This document shows positions 16,274-24,031 of a DNA stretch of 64,000 nt, one piece after another. Position 1 is the first letter of the stretch. Every line of letters starts with the position of its first letter. The DNA is from Mycobacterium szulgai (GTDB lineage: Bacteria; Actinomycetota; Actinomycetes; Mycobacteriales; Mycobacteriaceae): the NCBI RefSeq assembly GCF_002116635.1, contig NZ_LQPW01000163.1, positions 45,569 through 109,568 on the forward strand. The letters are read 5' to 3'. Both the position numbers and the translations under genes were made by a program. The notes beneath the pieces are model-generated. The model saw only the letters and a list, made by a program, of their open reading frames with translations, ran no database searches and was not told the origin of the DNA.

Positions 16274-16650
16274 CCCTCGACTTCCACCCGCCATTCGTAT
16301 ATGCCTGGCTCCAGCGGGATTCCGGCCGGAATATTGAGGGTGAGCGGCATCCGAACCGACGTACCGTGGATCGCCCCCGGCGGACGACCCGCCTCGGCCG
16401 CGGCCTCGAACAGCATCCGCTGCGGCCCTTGTGGCCCGGGCACCACCACCGCTTCGCCGTCGGTGGTCAGCAATTGGCAGGTCAGCTTGTGCTGTTTGTT
16501 CGTCTCATCCCAGTCGATATCGAGAAACAGCACCAAAGCGAAAGGCGGCGTAGGTGTTTGGCACTGTCGCCAGCCGAGCCCGAGAGCGTGAACCTTCCCC
16601 GATTGAGCGTCAGCCTGGGCAGCATCTGCGAGAAACAGGCTGACCTTCAT
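15802..16650 (-). CDS. DUF6941-like hypothetical protein with a 3' end replaced by antisense dosS
   Basis: From the ATG at 16650 the first about 138 residues look like an intact small family: MKVSLFLADAAQADAQSGKV at the start, FLDIDWDETNKQHKLTCQLL in the middle and PGIYEWRVEVEGYEQATVVE near the end, a beta-sandwich-like pattern I associate with DUF6941. After about 16236 the frame continues for 145 codons through the antisense strand of the dosS fragment, which is not a natural domain. The native stop was evidently lost at the same junction that cut dosS, so the product, if made, would have an arginine-rich nonsense tail. Function unknown. Confidence 0.65.
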   Translation of the reverse strand: MKVSLFLADAAQADAQSGKVHALGLGWRQCQTPTPPFALVLFLDIDWDETNKQHKLTCQLLTTDGEAVVVPGPQGPQRMLFEAAAEAGRPPGAIHGTSVRMPLTLNIPAGIPLEPGIYEWRVEVEGYEQATVVEAFVVSAGSLSSDSENARSGSTWVRYRLPKTVPRIVIGTPRNARMGGWCSGKPTAAGCMVRSSSRSAGVSTSDTPSTPLPTGRCPIRPTVSGSMPPWTNESRVPSGSRTARAPYGALVNSLAARIMRCNVASKSRSEPISTITRSNCSI

Positions 16651-16824
16651 TCGGCTGCCGGCACCGCGCTGGGGTGTATAACTGCGAGATCCTGCCCTGC
16701 GATTGCTGCCGTCACGAGATCGATCAGATCCACGTCCTGCTCCCAATCCGTATGCAATTACTCGGCAGGATCATACGCCGCGAACCCGCCACCCAATCAT
16801 GCGGTTTTGCGGCTGGCCGCAACG

Positions 16825-18678
16825 CTACTTCCCGGGTGGTAGCTGGCGGGGGCCTTCCGGCGAGCTCAGCTCCGGCGGTCCGTCCCGGCCGACCAGAGCC
16901 CGGTCATCGCGTGCGTTCGAGCCGACCGACAGCCCAGCCATGTCCCGGGCAGGCACATGCTCGAGCGACGGGCGGTCACGGTACGCGTCCAGCCGACCCT
17001 CATTGCCGCCAACTGCGCCCGTACCCGCGTAATCGCCGTGTCCGCGCGACGATTCAATCCGATTGGTTTCCGCTCGGTTCTCCGCCGCCGCCGACGACGA
17101 CGCGGTCAGCTGCTGCTCGCCGGGATCGGAGCTCTCGGAGTTGACTGTCACCTTGCGGGTGCGCTTGAACGAGAAGGCGATCTCCTCAACCTCTTCGAAC
17201 ACCTGGCGGGCGCTGCGCAGCGGCTGGGTGGTGTTGTCGATGACCTTGGCGACGAACGGCGGCACCAGCGGGCGAATCCACCGGGCTGCGGCCTTGGTGG
17301 CATCGGGAATCGAGGGAATCAATGGGGCTCCGCGCTCCTGTTGGGGTTCGTGTTCTTCGTGGGGTTCGACGGCGCCGGCAGATTCGATCTGTGCAGGCAG
17401 ATTTTCCGGCACCTCGCCGCGGTCGGGCTGTGCCGCGGCGGGCAACTCGGCGACTGCCCGGCTGGCGGCCTCGGCTTCGGCGGCGATCGGCAGATACATG
17501 TCTTCCTCCACTGGCTCGAAGGTACGCTGCGACGACGCGTGCACTGGGCCGTCGAGCGCTTCGATGACTCGACGGCGTTGGTGTTCGCGATCGATTTCGG
17601 CCTGGGCCTCGATGGCAAGGCGGGTCTGGGTGAGTTGATGTTCAGCCCACATGATTTCGGCGGCCCGACGGACTTCGGCCCGCTTGATCGCGATGGCGGT
17701 GTCGGCCTCCAATTCGGCACGTTCCTGCTCCGCCCGGGCGGCCGCGTGCCGATCGTGGGTCGTCTCGCCGCGCCACAGGCGCAGGATCAACGGCAGCAGG
17801 TACAGCAGCGCGAAGAACGCGACGATCAGCGCTCGCAGTACCAGCGGGCCAACGGCGGCAAGCGTCAGGCCGTTCATGGCGACCCACCTGGTGCCTAAGC
17901 CGCGACTTGCGTCGGCAACCACGCCGTGCCGCGCAGCGGCCACGGCCTGCTCGTCTTGGGCGACCTTGGCGTCCAGCTCGGGAGCCTGACGGTCGCGCGC
18001 GGCCACCGCGTTGTCCAATTCGCGCTGCGCGTCGGCGAGAAGCTGGTTAGCCGTGCGCGTTTCGGGTCCCTGACCGGGAACCCCGGTGATGCGGGTTTGC
18101 GGGCAGGCCGGGCTGGGGTTGTATTCACAGCGCGCGATGACCAACGCCCGGTCCAGCCGGCCGCGGGCCTGCTCGACGGTGTTGTCGAGCGAAGCCCGCG
18201 CGGTGCGCGCCTGTTGCAGCGAGAGCGAGGCTTGCGCGACAGCCGGCACCGAATCGGCATTGCTCAGAGCCTGCTCATCGAGTCGGTGGTCGATAGAGCC
18301 GGAAAATGCCACAAGCGCAGCAAGTTCGCCGACCACGACACCCACCGCCACCGCGACCGCGGCACGGCCCGCAATGCCGGCCCGGCCCCGGGCGGGGCCG
18401 CTGGCGGTACCGCGAATCACCGACCCGACCAGCAGACCGAAGACAAGCGTCGACGCGAGCACGGCCCAGAGCGGCCAGCGCACCGACTCGCTGACGGCCA
18501 GGCTCGCAATCAGCCACGCCAGCCCGGCGCCCAGTGCAACAACCGCCCCGGCTACCGCGTGCGTGGACCGCTCGTGACGCTCGGCCAATTCACGCGAGTG
18601 GCCGCCGCCGAGCCAGGTGAGTAACCCCTCGATCCGTGCCAGGGGCGAGCGCTGCTCAGGAACTTCATGGGCGCACAT
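16825..18678 (-). CDS. DUF4407 membrane protein with coiled coils
   Basis: A 617-residue protein. Hydrophobic spans lie at about residues 46-70, 75-98, 105-135 and 280-305; between the third and fourth lies a long helical segment (LQQARTARASLDNTVEQARG and following) likely to be a periplasmic coiled coil with two cysteines near CEYNPSPACPQ. After the last span comes a charged coiled coil (AEQERAELEADTAIAIKRAE) and a disordered Pro/Glu/Ala tail. This layout fits DUF4407, a family without known function. The ATG at 18678 is chosen because an upstream in-frame ATG at 18804 would extend across the promoter. A Crp-like site lies 100 bases upstream. Confidence 0.8.
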   Translation of the reverse strand: MCAHEVPEQRSPLARIEGLLTWLGGGHSRELAERHERSTHAVAGAVVALGAGLAWLIASLAVSESVRWPLWAVLASTLVFGLLVGSVIRGTASGPARGRAGIAGRAAVAVAVGVVVGELAALVAFSGSIDHRLDEQALSNADSVPAVAQASLSLQQARTARASLDNTVEQARGRLDRALVIARCEYNPSPACPQTRITGVPGQGPETRTANQLLADAQRELDNAVAARDRQAPELDAKVAQDEQAVAAARHGVVADASRGLGTRWVAMNGLTLAAVGPLVLRALIVAFFALLYLLPLILRLWRGETTHDRHAAARAEQERAELEADTAIAIKRAEVRRAAEIMWAEHQLTQTRLAIEAQAEIDREHQRRRVIEALDGPVHASSQRTFEPVEEDMYLPIAAEAEAASRAVAELPAAAQPDRGEVPENLPAQIESAGAVEPHEEHEPQQERGAPLIPSIPDATKAAARWIRPLVPPFVAKVIDNTTQPLRSARQVFEEVEEIAFSFKRTRKVTVNSESSDPGEQQLTASSSAAAENRAETNRIESSRGHGDYAGTGAVGGNEGRLDAYRDRPSLEHVPARDMAGLSVGSNARDDRALVGRDGPPELSSPEGPRQLPPGK

Positions 18679-18776
18679 GGGACTCAAATACCTCCAAGTG
18701 CTCCAGCCTGGCAGGCCTCCGGCCGACACACCGAATCGAAGGCGCCCCTTGTGGTGTTGTTCACAACTGAACGTTG

Positions 18777-18792
18777 CGTGACGCAGATCACA
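18777..18792. promoter_or_regulatory. Crp/GlxR-like palindrome
   Basis: The sequence CGTGACGCAGATCACA has the core GTGA-N6-TCAC of cAMP-receptor-type regulators, including mycobacterial Crp (Rv3676). It lies 99-114 bases upstream of the DUF4407 start, and 154 bases upstream of the plus-strand gene at 18946. The core is a perfect match; binding is not shown. Confidence 0.5.
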
Positions 18793-18945
18793 CCCTTGGG
18801 GCACTCGGAGGCGGCGCTGGGGCCGGTCTGAGTGGGCTTGTGAGCCGGTTGGAAAACGTTTCGAGGCCGTGTTTCGGCGTCGATTTCCTGCGACGCGAGC
18901 GGATCAGCGACCGTTGGGGCTGGCGACATGAGACGGTATAAATCT

Positions 18946-19509
18946 ATGCAAAATCACGACTTCCTCACCTACGAAGACTTCGGCCGCAGATTCTTCGAAG
19001 TCGCCGTCACCCCGGACCGGGTCGCTGCCGCGTTCGCCGACATCGCCGGCAGCGAGTTCGCCATGGAGCCGATCGCGCAGGGGCCCGGCGGAATTGCGAA
19101 GGTCAGTGCGAATGTCAAGATCCAGGAGCCCCGGGTGACCCGCAAGCTCGGCGACCTGATCACCTTTGTCATCCACATTCCGCTGTCGATCGATCTCCTT
19201 CTCGACCTGCGCCTGGATAAACAGCGATTCAAGGTCGCCGGAGACATCGCGCTGCGGGCGACCGCCCGCGCCGCCGATCCGCTGCTGCTGATCGTCGACG
19301 TCTCCAAACCACGGCCGTCCGATATCACGGTCAACGTGTCGTCCAAATCCATTCGCGGCGAGGTGTTGCGGATTCTGGCCGGTGTCGACGGCGAGATTCG
19401 GCGTTTCATAGCCCAGTACGTCGCCGAGGAAATTGATACGCCGCAATCGCAAGCCGCCCAGGTCATCGATGTCGCCACCCGGCTGGACGCCGCCTGGACC
19501 GGGATCTAG
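18946..19509 (+). CDS. Mycobacterial hypothetical protein (lipid-binding-like fold suspected)
   Basis: A 187-residue soluble protein with no signal peptide and no cysteine motifs. Its middle alternates beta-like segments (GGIAKVSANVKIQEPRVTRK, LITFVIHIPLSIDLLLDLRL, KVAGDIALRATARAADPLLL) and its end is helical (DGEIRRFIAQYVAEEID). The pattern resembles a two-layer lipid-binding sheet, but I do not recognise the family. The ATG at 18946 is preferred; another in-frame ATG at 18928 would add six residues and neither has a strong ribosome site. It diverges from the DUF4407 gene across a 267-base region. Confidence 0.7.
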   Translation: MQNHDFLTYEDFGRRFFEVAVTPDRVAAAFADIAGSEFAMEPIAQGPGGIAKVSANVKIQEPRVTRKLGDLITFVIHIPLSIDLLLDLRLDKQRFKVAGDIALRATARAADPLLLIVDVSKPRPSDITVNVSSKSIRGEVLRILAGVDGEIRRFIAQYVAEEIDTPQSQAAQVIDVATRLDAAWTGI

Positions 19510-19837
19510 AAATGCCTCGGGTACCTGGCGGTACCTGCCACAGATTCTGTTGTCCGGCAAAGCCTTCGGTCAGCACGCGGAACCCAGGTGCCAGTTTTGC
19601 AGCCAACCCGAATCTGATCGCGGCGTCGGCCAAGGACGCGATCGAGCACTTCGTCACGACGGCCGGCGCCTACTACCAGGTCTGCCTCAGTCGACGCCGT
19701 CGGCGCTGACGCCGCGGGTGGCCGGGCGGGATGAAATCCGCGCTCGGTGTTTACCGCGTCGCGTCGCCTGGGTAACTAATTCGGACGATCAGGCCCGGCC
19801 TGGCCACCATCGCAGCGCAGGAGGAGCGGGTTAACGC
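19510..19837 (+). other. Gap with a possible 65-codon remnant and no convincing gene
   Basis: This 328-base gap contains a plus-strand frame at 19512-19709. Its second half (NPNLIAASAKDAIEHFVTTA) looks protein-like, but its first half is Cys/Pro/Arg-rich and its end is an arginine run. It may be a decayed gene or chance. GGAGGAGCGG at the end of the gap is the ribosome site of the next gene. Confidence 0.35.
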
Positions 19838-20266
19838 ATGGCGCAGGTAGACGTTTCAACCACATCCGATCTGGACCCGGCGTCCGCCTGGAAGCTGGCG
19901 TCCGACCTGCAGCGATTCGATGAGTGGCTGACGATTTTCGGCGGGTGGCGCGGTGAGGTGCCCGCAGAGATCGAACAGGGCACCTGCATTTCGTCGTGCA
20001 TCAAGGTCAAAGGCTTCCGCAATATCATCAACTGGGAAGTCACTCGCTACGACGAACCGAAATCCATTGAGCTGCAAGGTCGCGGCCGGGGTGGGATACG
20101 GATCGGGCTGAAAATGACAGTAGCCGACGACAAGCCGGGGTCGACTTTTCATCTCGTCGCCGATCTCAAGGGCGGTCTGCTCGGCGGTCCAGTCGGCAAA
20201 CTCGTGGCCAGAGTGCTGCGCTCGGATGTGCGGAATTCGATCGATAACCTCGCAGCCTTGCAGTAA
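19838..20266 (+). CDS. SRPBCC (polyketide cyclase/START-like) family protein
   Basis: A 142-residue single-domain protein. It begins with a strand followed by DPASAWKLASDLQRFDEWL, the common helix-grip opening in which the D..RFDEW segment borders the ligand cavity, then ISSCIKVKGFRNIINWEVTR, and ends with a long helix (VGKLVARVLRSDVRNSIDNL). Such proteins bind hydrophobic ligands or act as cyclases, and many in mycobacteria are uncharacterised. A strong GGAGGAG precedes the ATG. The neighbours do not point to a substrate. Confidence 0.85.
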   Translation: MAQVDVSTTSDLDPASAWKLASDLQRFDEWLTIFGGWRGEVPAEIEQGTCISSCIKVKGFRNIINWEVTRYDEPKSIELQGRGRGGIRIGLKMTVADDKPGSTFHLVADLKGGLLGGPVGKLVARVLRSDVRNSIDNLAALQ

Positions 20267-20290
20267 CGGCCTTGCAGCCACCGGACAGAC

Positions 20291-20593
20291 CTACCGCACG
20301 GGCCGGTTGGAGCGGGGCCGGTTGGGGTGATCCAAACTCCATTCCCGCTCGGCTTGGCGAACTCGCCGGCGTTCCATGGAGAGCCATGCCAAACCGGCGC
20401 CGAAGACCAGCATTCCGCCGATCGCGGTGGCGATTCCGACAGTGACTTGGCCAAAAGCGAAATTGGCCACGCAAACCACGAAAACCAGCGCGGCGCCCAC
20501 GACCACGACCAGTCCGGGCAGCCGCTCTACGTCCTCGATCTGTTGGCCGGCGTATGGAGTTGAGTCGACCCGACGGCGCGAGATATCACCCAT
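20291..20593 (-). CDS. UsfY-like small membrane protein
   Basis: A 100-residue protein with two membrane spans at about residues 24-46 and 50-70, a polar N-terminus containing DSTPYAGQQIEDVERLPG, and a basic tail (MERRRVRQAEREWSLDHPNR). The arrangement and the W-L-x-x-E-x-R-R-x-R end of the second helix resemble UsfY, a protein encoded near sigF in mycobacteria. Function is unknown. GAGGAGA lies six bases before the ATG at 20593; the longer frame reading upstream is not needed. Family assignment is from memory and moderate. Confidence 0.65.
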   Translation of the reverse strand: MGDISRRRVDSTPYAGQQIEDVERLPGLVVVVGAALVFVVCVANFAFGQVTVGIATAIGGMLVFGAGLAWLSMERRRVRQAEREWSLDHPNRPRSNRPVR

Positions 20594-20723
20594 GAACGTC
20601 TCCTCTGCTATCGCCTTCAATAGCTGAGGCGCCGACCCGAACGGCACCCGGCCGGCCTCGACCGGCCTGCGTAGGGCATTGTCAGGAATTACCCGAAATG
20701 CCGCGGGAACAAACGACTTCGAA

Positions 20724-21188
20724 TCATGCCCATGGCCGCAGCCGGCGCACCGGACGGGTCTCAATGGCATTGATCGCCAAGGCGCGATGGCTGATCCGCC
20801 ACCCCGCATCGGTCAACTCATACTCGTCGTCGTAGCGCAGATGCCACACCACATCGACGATTTCGTCTGAACGCGTGTTCCAATGGTGTGCGATGCAGCT
20901 GATCCGGCCACGGGCGACGCCGGCGCGCGAACCTTCGTCGTACACCTCACCGACGATCGCGTGCTCCGTGCGTAAGACCCGAGCGACGGCGGACACCGCA
21001 CCGGCGATGGCCGCGCGCCCCCGATGAGTGTGGACGGGTTCCAGCATGGCGGGCGGGTCGGGCACCAACAGTTCCGCCGATTCAGTGAAAAGTGCTGCAG
21101 CAGTATCGAATTGACGGTCATCCACGCAAACGGCATATCGGTGTACCAGGTCGGAGAGGGCGGCCCGTTCGATTACTGAAAAGGCCAT
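20724..21188 (-). CDS. SnoaL-like (NTF2-fold) protein
   Basis: A 154-residue cone-barrel protein: ALSDLVHRYAVCVDDRQFDT, then FTESAELLVPD, HRGRAAIAGAV in the middle and CIAHHWNTRSDEIVDVVWHL and RYDDEYELTDAGWRISHRAL at the end, which is the standard NTF2/SnoaL order. Members include isomerases, dehydratases and binding proteins; acidic and histidine residues suitable for catalysis are present, but the reaction cannot be named. The ATG shares one base with the stop of the upstream F420-type oxidoreductase (TGATG), so both are translated together and may act on the same substrate. Confidence 0.85.
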   Translation of the reverse strand: MAFSVIERAALSDLVHRYAVCVDDRQFDTAAALFTESAELLVPDPPAMLEPVHTHRGRAAIAGAVSAVARVLRTEHAIVGEVYDEGSRAGVARGRISCIAHHWNTRSDEIVDVVWHLRYDDEYELTDAGWRISHRALAINAIETRPVRRLRPWA

Positions 21189-22075
21189 CAAGACGCCAAC
21201 GACAGCCGTTGCGCGCACGCCGAAAGGATGTCCTTGGCCTGCTCGATATCGGTGGTGGGCGGCATAGCGAGCACGATCCGGTCGGCGCCTTGATCGACCA
21301 GACCGGCGGCACGTTCGGCATCGATCTTGGTGACGAGGTGGCCCAGGGAGATCTCGAGGCTCGCCGGATTCCGGCCTGCGGCCGACGCTTCGGCGCGCAT
21401 CAGCTCGATCAGCTCAGCCAATTGGGCGCCGCTGACGCCCAGCGGCTGGAATCCGTCGCCGAACCGTCCGGCACGCCGGGCGGCCGCCCTGGTGTGTCCA
21501 CCGATGTGAATAGGGAGTCGCGCAACGGGTTTGGGATAGCACATGGCGTTGTCGAAGCTGAAGAACTCGCCGTGAAAAGACGCGCCGTGCGGCTGGTCGG
21601 CCCACAGCGCCCGCAGCACGGCCAACTGCTCGTCGGCGCGTCGGCCCCGGTTGCCGAAGTCTGCACCGCAGGCTTCGAGCTCCTCCTTGAGCCAACCCAC
21701 ACCCACGCACAGTCGCAATCTGCCGGCCGAAAGTGCGTCCACGGTGGCGGCGCGTTTGGCGAGCACCACCGGATGATGGTTGGGCAGCACCAGGACTCCG
21801 GTGGCCAGGGTGAGCCGGGTGGTCCGGCCGGCCAAGAATGCAAGCAGATCGAGGGGGTCGGGGATCGGGCAGTCCGGCGTCAGCCCGACCCGCCCGGAAC
21901 TGTCATAGGGATACACACTGTCGTAGCGGGTGACTAAGACGGTGTGCTCGACGACGATGATCGATTCGAAGCCGCACGCCTCGAGGTGCTGGGCGAAGGC
22001 CGTCATCCACTCCGGGTCGGCGGTAACACCGTCGGCAACCGGGACCACGACCCCGGCCTTCAGCGGGACGTTCAT
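21188..22075 (-). CDS. LLM-class F420-dependent oxidoreductase
   Basis: A 295-residue luciferase-like TIM barrel. Typical segments are EACGFESIIVVEHTVL, DPLDLLAFLAGRTTRLTLAT, VLVLPNHHPVVLAKRAATVD, SAGRLRLCVGVGWLKEELEA and LPIHIGGHTRAAARRAGRFG, matching mycobacterial TIGR03619-type enzymes. These use F420H2 or FMN for hydride transfer to, or oxidation of, small molecules. The gene overlaps the SnoaL-like gene by one base. The substrate is unknown. The 54-base gap to the next gene shows no clear terminator. Confidence 0.9.
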   Translation of the reverse strand: MNVPLKAGVVVPVADGVTADPEWMTAFAQHLEACGFESIIVVEHTVLVTRYDSVYPYDSSGRVGLTPDCPIPDPLDLLAFLAGRTTRLTLATGVLVLPNHHPVVLAKRAATVDALSAGRLRLCVGVGWLKEELEACGADFGNRGRRADEQLAVLRALWADQPHGASFHGEFFSFDNAMCYPKPVARLPIHIGGHTRAAARRAGRFGDGFQPLGVSGAQLAELIELMRAEASAAGRNPASLEISLGHLVTKIDAERAAGLVDQGADRIVLAMPPTTDIEQAKDILSACAQRLSLAS

Positions 22076-22129
22076 GAGAACCGAAGCTACAGGCGGGCTG
22101 TCCGTCGACCCTACGCGGTTCGCTGCGCC

Positions 22130-23953
22130 TCAGAGCGTCTGGTGCCGGCCGAAGTACTTGTGGTCCTCGCTGTAGCCGCCGTAACCACTGCCGATCTCGC
22201 CGTAGTGTGCGACGAACTCAATGCCTTTGATCCACTTCACCTGTTTGAAGCCGTGCTGCAGCTCGTTGCGTAGCCGCAGGGGCCGCCCGTGCAGGTAGGG
22301 GAGCGGCTGGTCGTTCATGTTGTAGGCCAGCATGCTCATGTGGTGAGTCATTTGGTCGATCGGGTGGGCGTTGTAGTAGATGCCGCCGGTCGCGCCCTCG
22401 CCCATGGAGTAGAAGACCACCCATTTCGCCTCCGGCAGCGGCTTGACGATATCGATGATGGTCTGCATCGACACACCGCCCCACTTGGCTACGCCCGACC
22501 ACGCCTGAATGCAGAAGTGCTGGGTGATCTGGTCGTGATAGGGCAAGGCCCGCAAGTCGTCGAGTGAGAAGGCCGTCGGATTCTCGACAAGGCCGTACAC
22601 CCGCAATCGCCAGTCCGCGAAGTCGTTTTCTTCCAGCTCTTTGTACTCGACGTTCTCGGGCAATCGGCCGTTGCGCCAATGGAACGGTGAAATGTCTTTT
22701 TCAGTGAAGGCGCCCGGCTTCGGGTTGAGGTTTTCCAGCGCCCGTTGGAACGGGCCGACCAGCGCATACCCCACCCGCTGGACTACTCGCGGATGCCGAA
22801 TGGTGAACGGAGTGGCCGCTACCCAAGCGACGGCCACCACCACCATCGCGACCACGAATACCGCGAAACCCATCCAGCCGTCGTCGTCGCGCGCGGCGAA
22901 TATGTGGTTGAGATTGCGCAAAGCCTCCGTCGCAAACACCAAGGTGACGTGCACGACGATGAAGAACAGGAAGTACACCAGGACCAGAAAATGCAGCGAA
23001 CGGGCGTGCTGAATGCTCAGGCGCTTGCTCAGCCAGTGGACACGCTGCGACAGTGCCGGCGACATGCCCAGTCCGGTGATCAGCGCGGCCGGGGCGGCGA
23101 TGAAGACTGTGGTGAAGTAGGCCAGGACCTGTAGACCGTTGTAGGCAAGCCACCCGTCGTCATGTGGCCAGTCCAGAGACAGGTACTGAATCGCTACGGA
23201 TGCGGCGTCGGGGAAGACGTCCCAGCTGGTCGGCACGATGTGGCGCCACTGCCCGGTAGCAAACAGCAGCACATAGAAGACCGCGCCGTTGACCAGCCAC
23301 AAGACGTCTATGCCGAGATGCCACCACCGCGCGAGTCCAATGGAGTGGCGAAATCCTGGCAATCCGAACTGGGGGGGCAGCGCCACGGTGTCGGAGTTCG
23401 CGGTCCAGAGCGGATCGTCGGGAACGGGCGGTCCGACCCGCAGCCACTCATCCTTGCCCGGAGTGGCATTGCGGCTGAAGTACAGCCGCGGATGATCGCA
23501 CAAAATCTGGATGCCGGACCGGATGATGAACATCATCATGAAGAGGTTGAAAAAATGCGTCCAGCCAATCCAGGCCGGCAGCGTGGGCCTGGCGTGCTTG
23601 ACGTCGGTTCCGGGATAACGCTGAATGAACGACTGCACCGCCGGCATGTTGTGCAGCCCTTTGCCGATTGCCACGGCGGCGACCAATAGAGCGAAGCCGA
23701 TGGGTATCAGCCACAACAGGTTGAACCACTTGTCGCGCCCGACCCGCAGCCGCGGCGCAGTAGCCCGCCGAGTGAGGTCGAAGCCGCCTCCGTAGGTCTC
23801 GACATCGACGATGTCCTCGGCGGTATGGACCTCCTTGGCGTAATCGACGCCAAGTTGCCGTTCCAGCCGGGCGATTTCGGCTGCCGGGGCGGGCGGTGTT
23901 GCCGTCCCCGTCGAGTCAGCCACGTGATCAGCGTCTTCACCGGTGATGCTCAC
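22130..23953 (-). CDS. Cytochrome b561-like membrane domain fused to a sulfite-oxidase-type molybdopterin domain
   Basis: A 607-residue protein. Residues about 75-400 form a multi-span membrane domain with histidines suited to haem b (WTHFFNLFMMMFIIRSGIQI, ARWWHLGIDVLWLVNGAVFY, ARSLHFLVLVYFLFFIVVHV). Residues about 425-600 form a molybdopterin-binding domain: FALDDLRALP-like 'FSLDDLRALPYHDQ', HFCIQAWSGVAKWGGV with the predicted molybdenum-ligand cysteine, and GATGGIYYNAHPIDQMTH. Such fusions would couple a molybdenum reaction directly to the quinone pool. No Tat signal is evident, so the catalytic part's side of the membrane cannot be told. The substrate is unknown. Confidence 0.85.
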   Translation of the reverse strand: MSITGEDADHVADSTGTATPPAPAAEIARLERQLGVDYAKEVHTAEDIVDVETYGGGFDLTRRATAPRLRVGRDKWFNLLWLIPIGFALLVAAVAIGKGLHNMPAVQSFIQRYPGTDVKHARPTLPAWIGWTHFFNLFMMMFIIRSGIQILCDHPRLYFSRNATPGKDEWLRVGPPVPDDPLWTANSDTVALPPQFGLPGFRHSIGLARWWHLGIDVLWLVNGAVFYVLLFATGQWRHIVPTSWDVFPDAASVAIQYLSLDWPHDDGWLAYNGLQVLAYFTTVFIAAPAALITGLGMSPALSQRVHWLSKRLSIQHARSLHFLVLVYFLFFIVVHVTLVFATEALRNLNHIFAARDDDGWMGFAVFVVAMVVVAVAWVAATPFTIRHPRVVQRVGYALVGPFQRALENLNPKPGAFTEKDISPFHWRNGRLPENVEYKELEENDFADWRLRVYGLVENPTAFSLDDLRALPYHDQITQHFCIQAWSGVAKWGGVSMQTIIDIVKPLPEAKWVVFYSMGEGATGGIYYNAHPIDQMTHHMSMLAYNMNDQPLPYLHGRPLRLRNELQHGFKQVKWIKGIEFVAHYGEIGSGYGGYSEDHKYFGRHQTL

Positions 23954-24031
23954 TGCCCGAAGTTACAACTTTAGTTGCGCTAGAGCAAACAAATCGGACG
24001 GAAGCGCTTTACATCGCCTTCAGCAGCGCCG

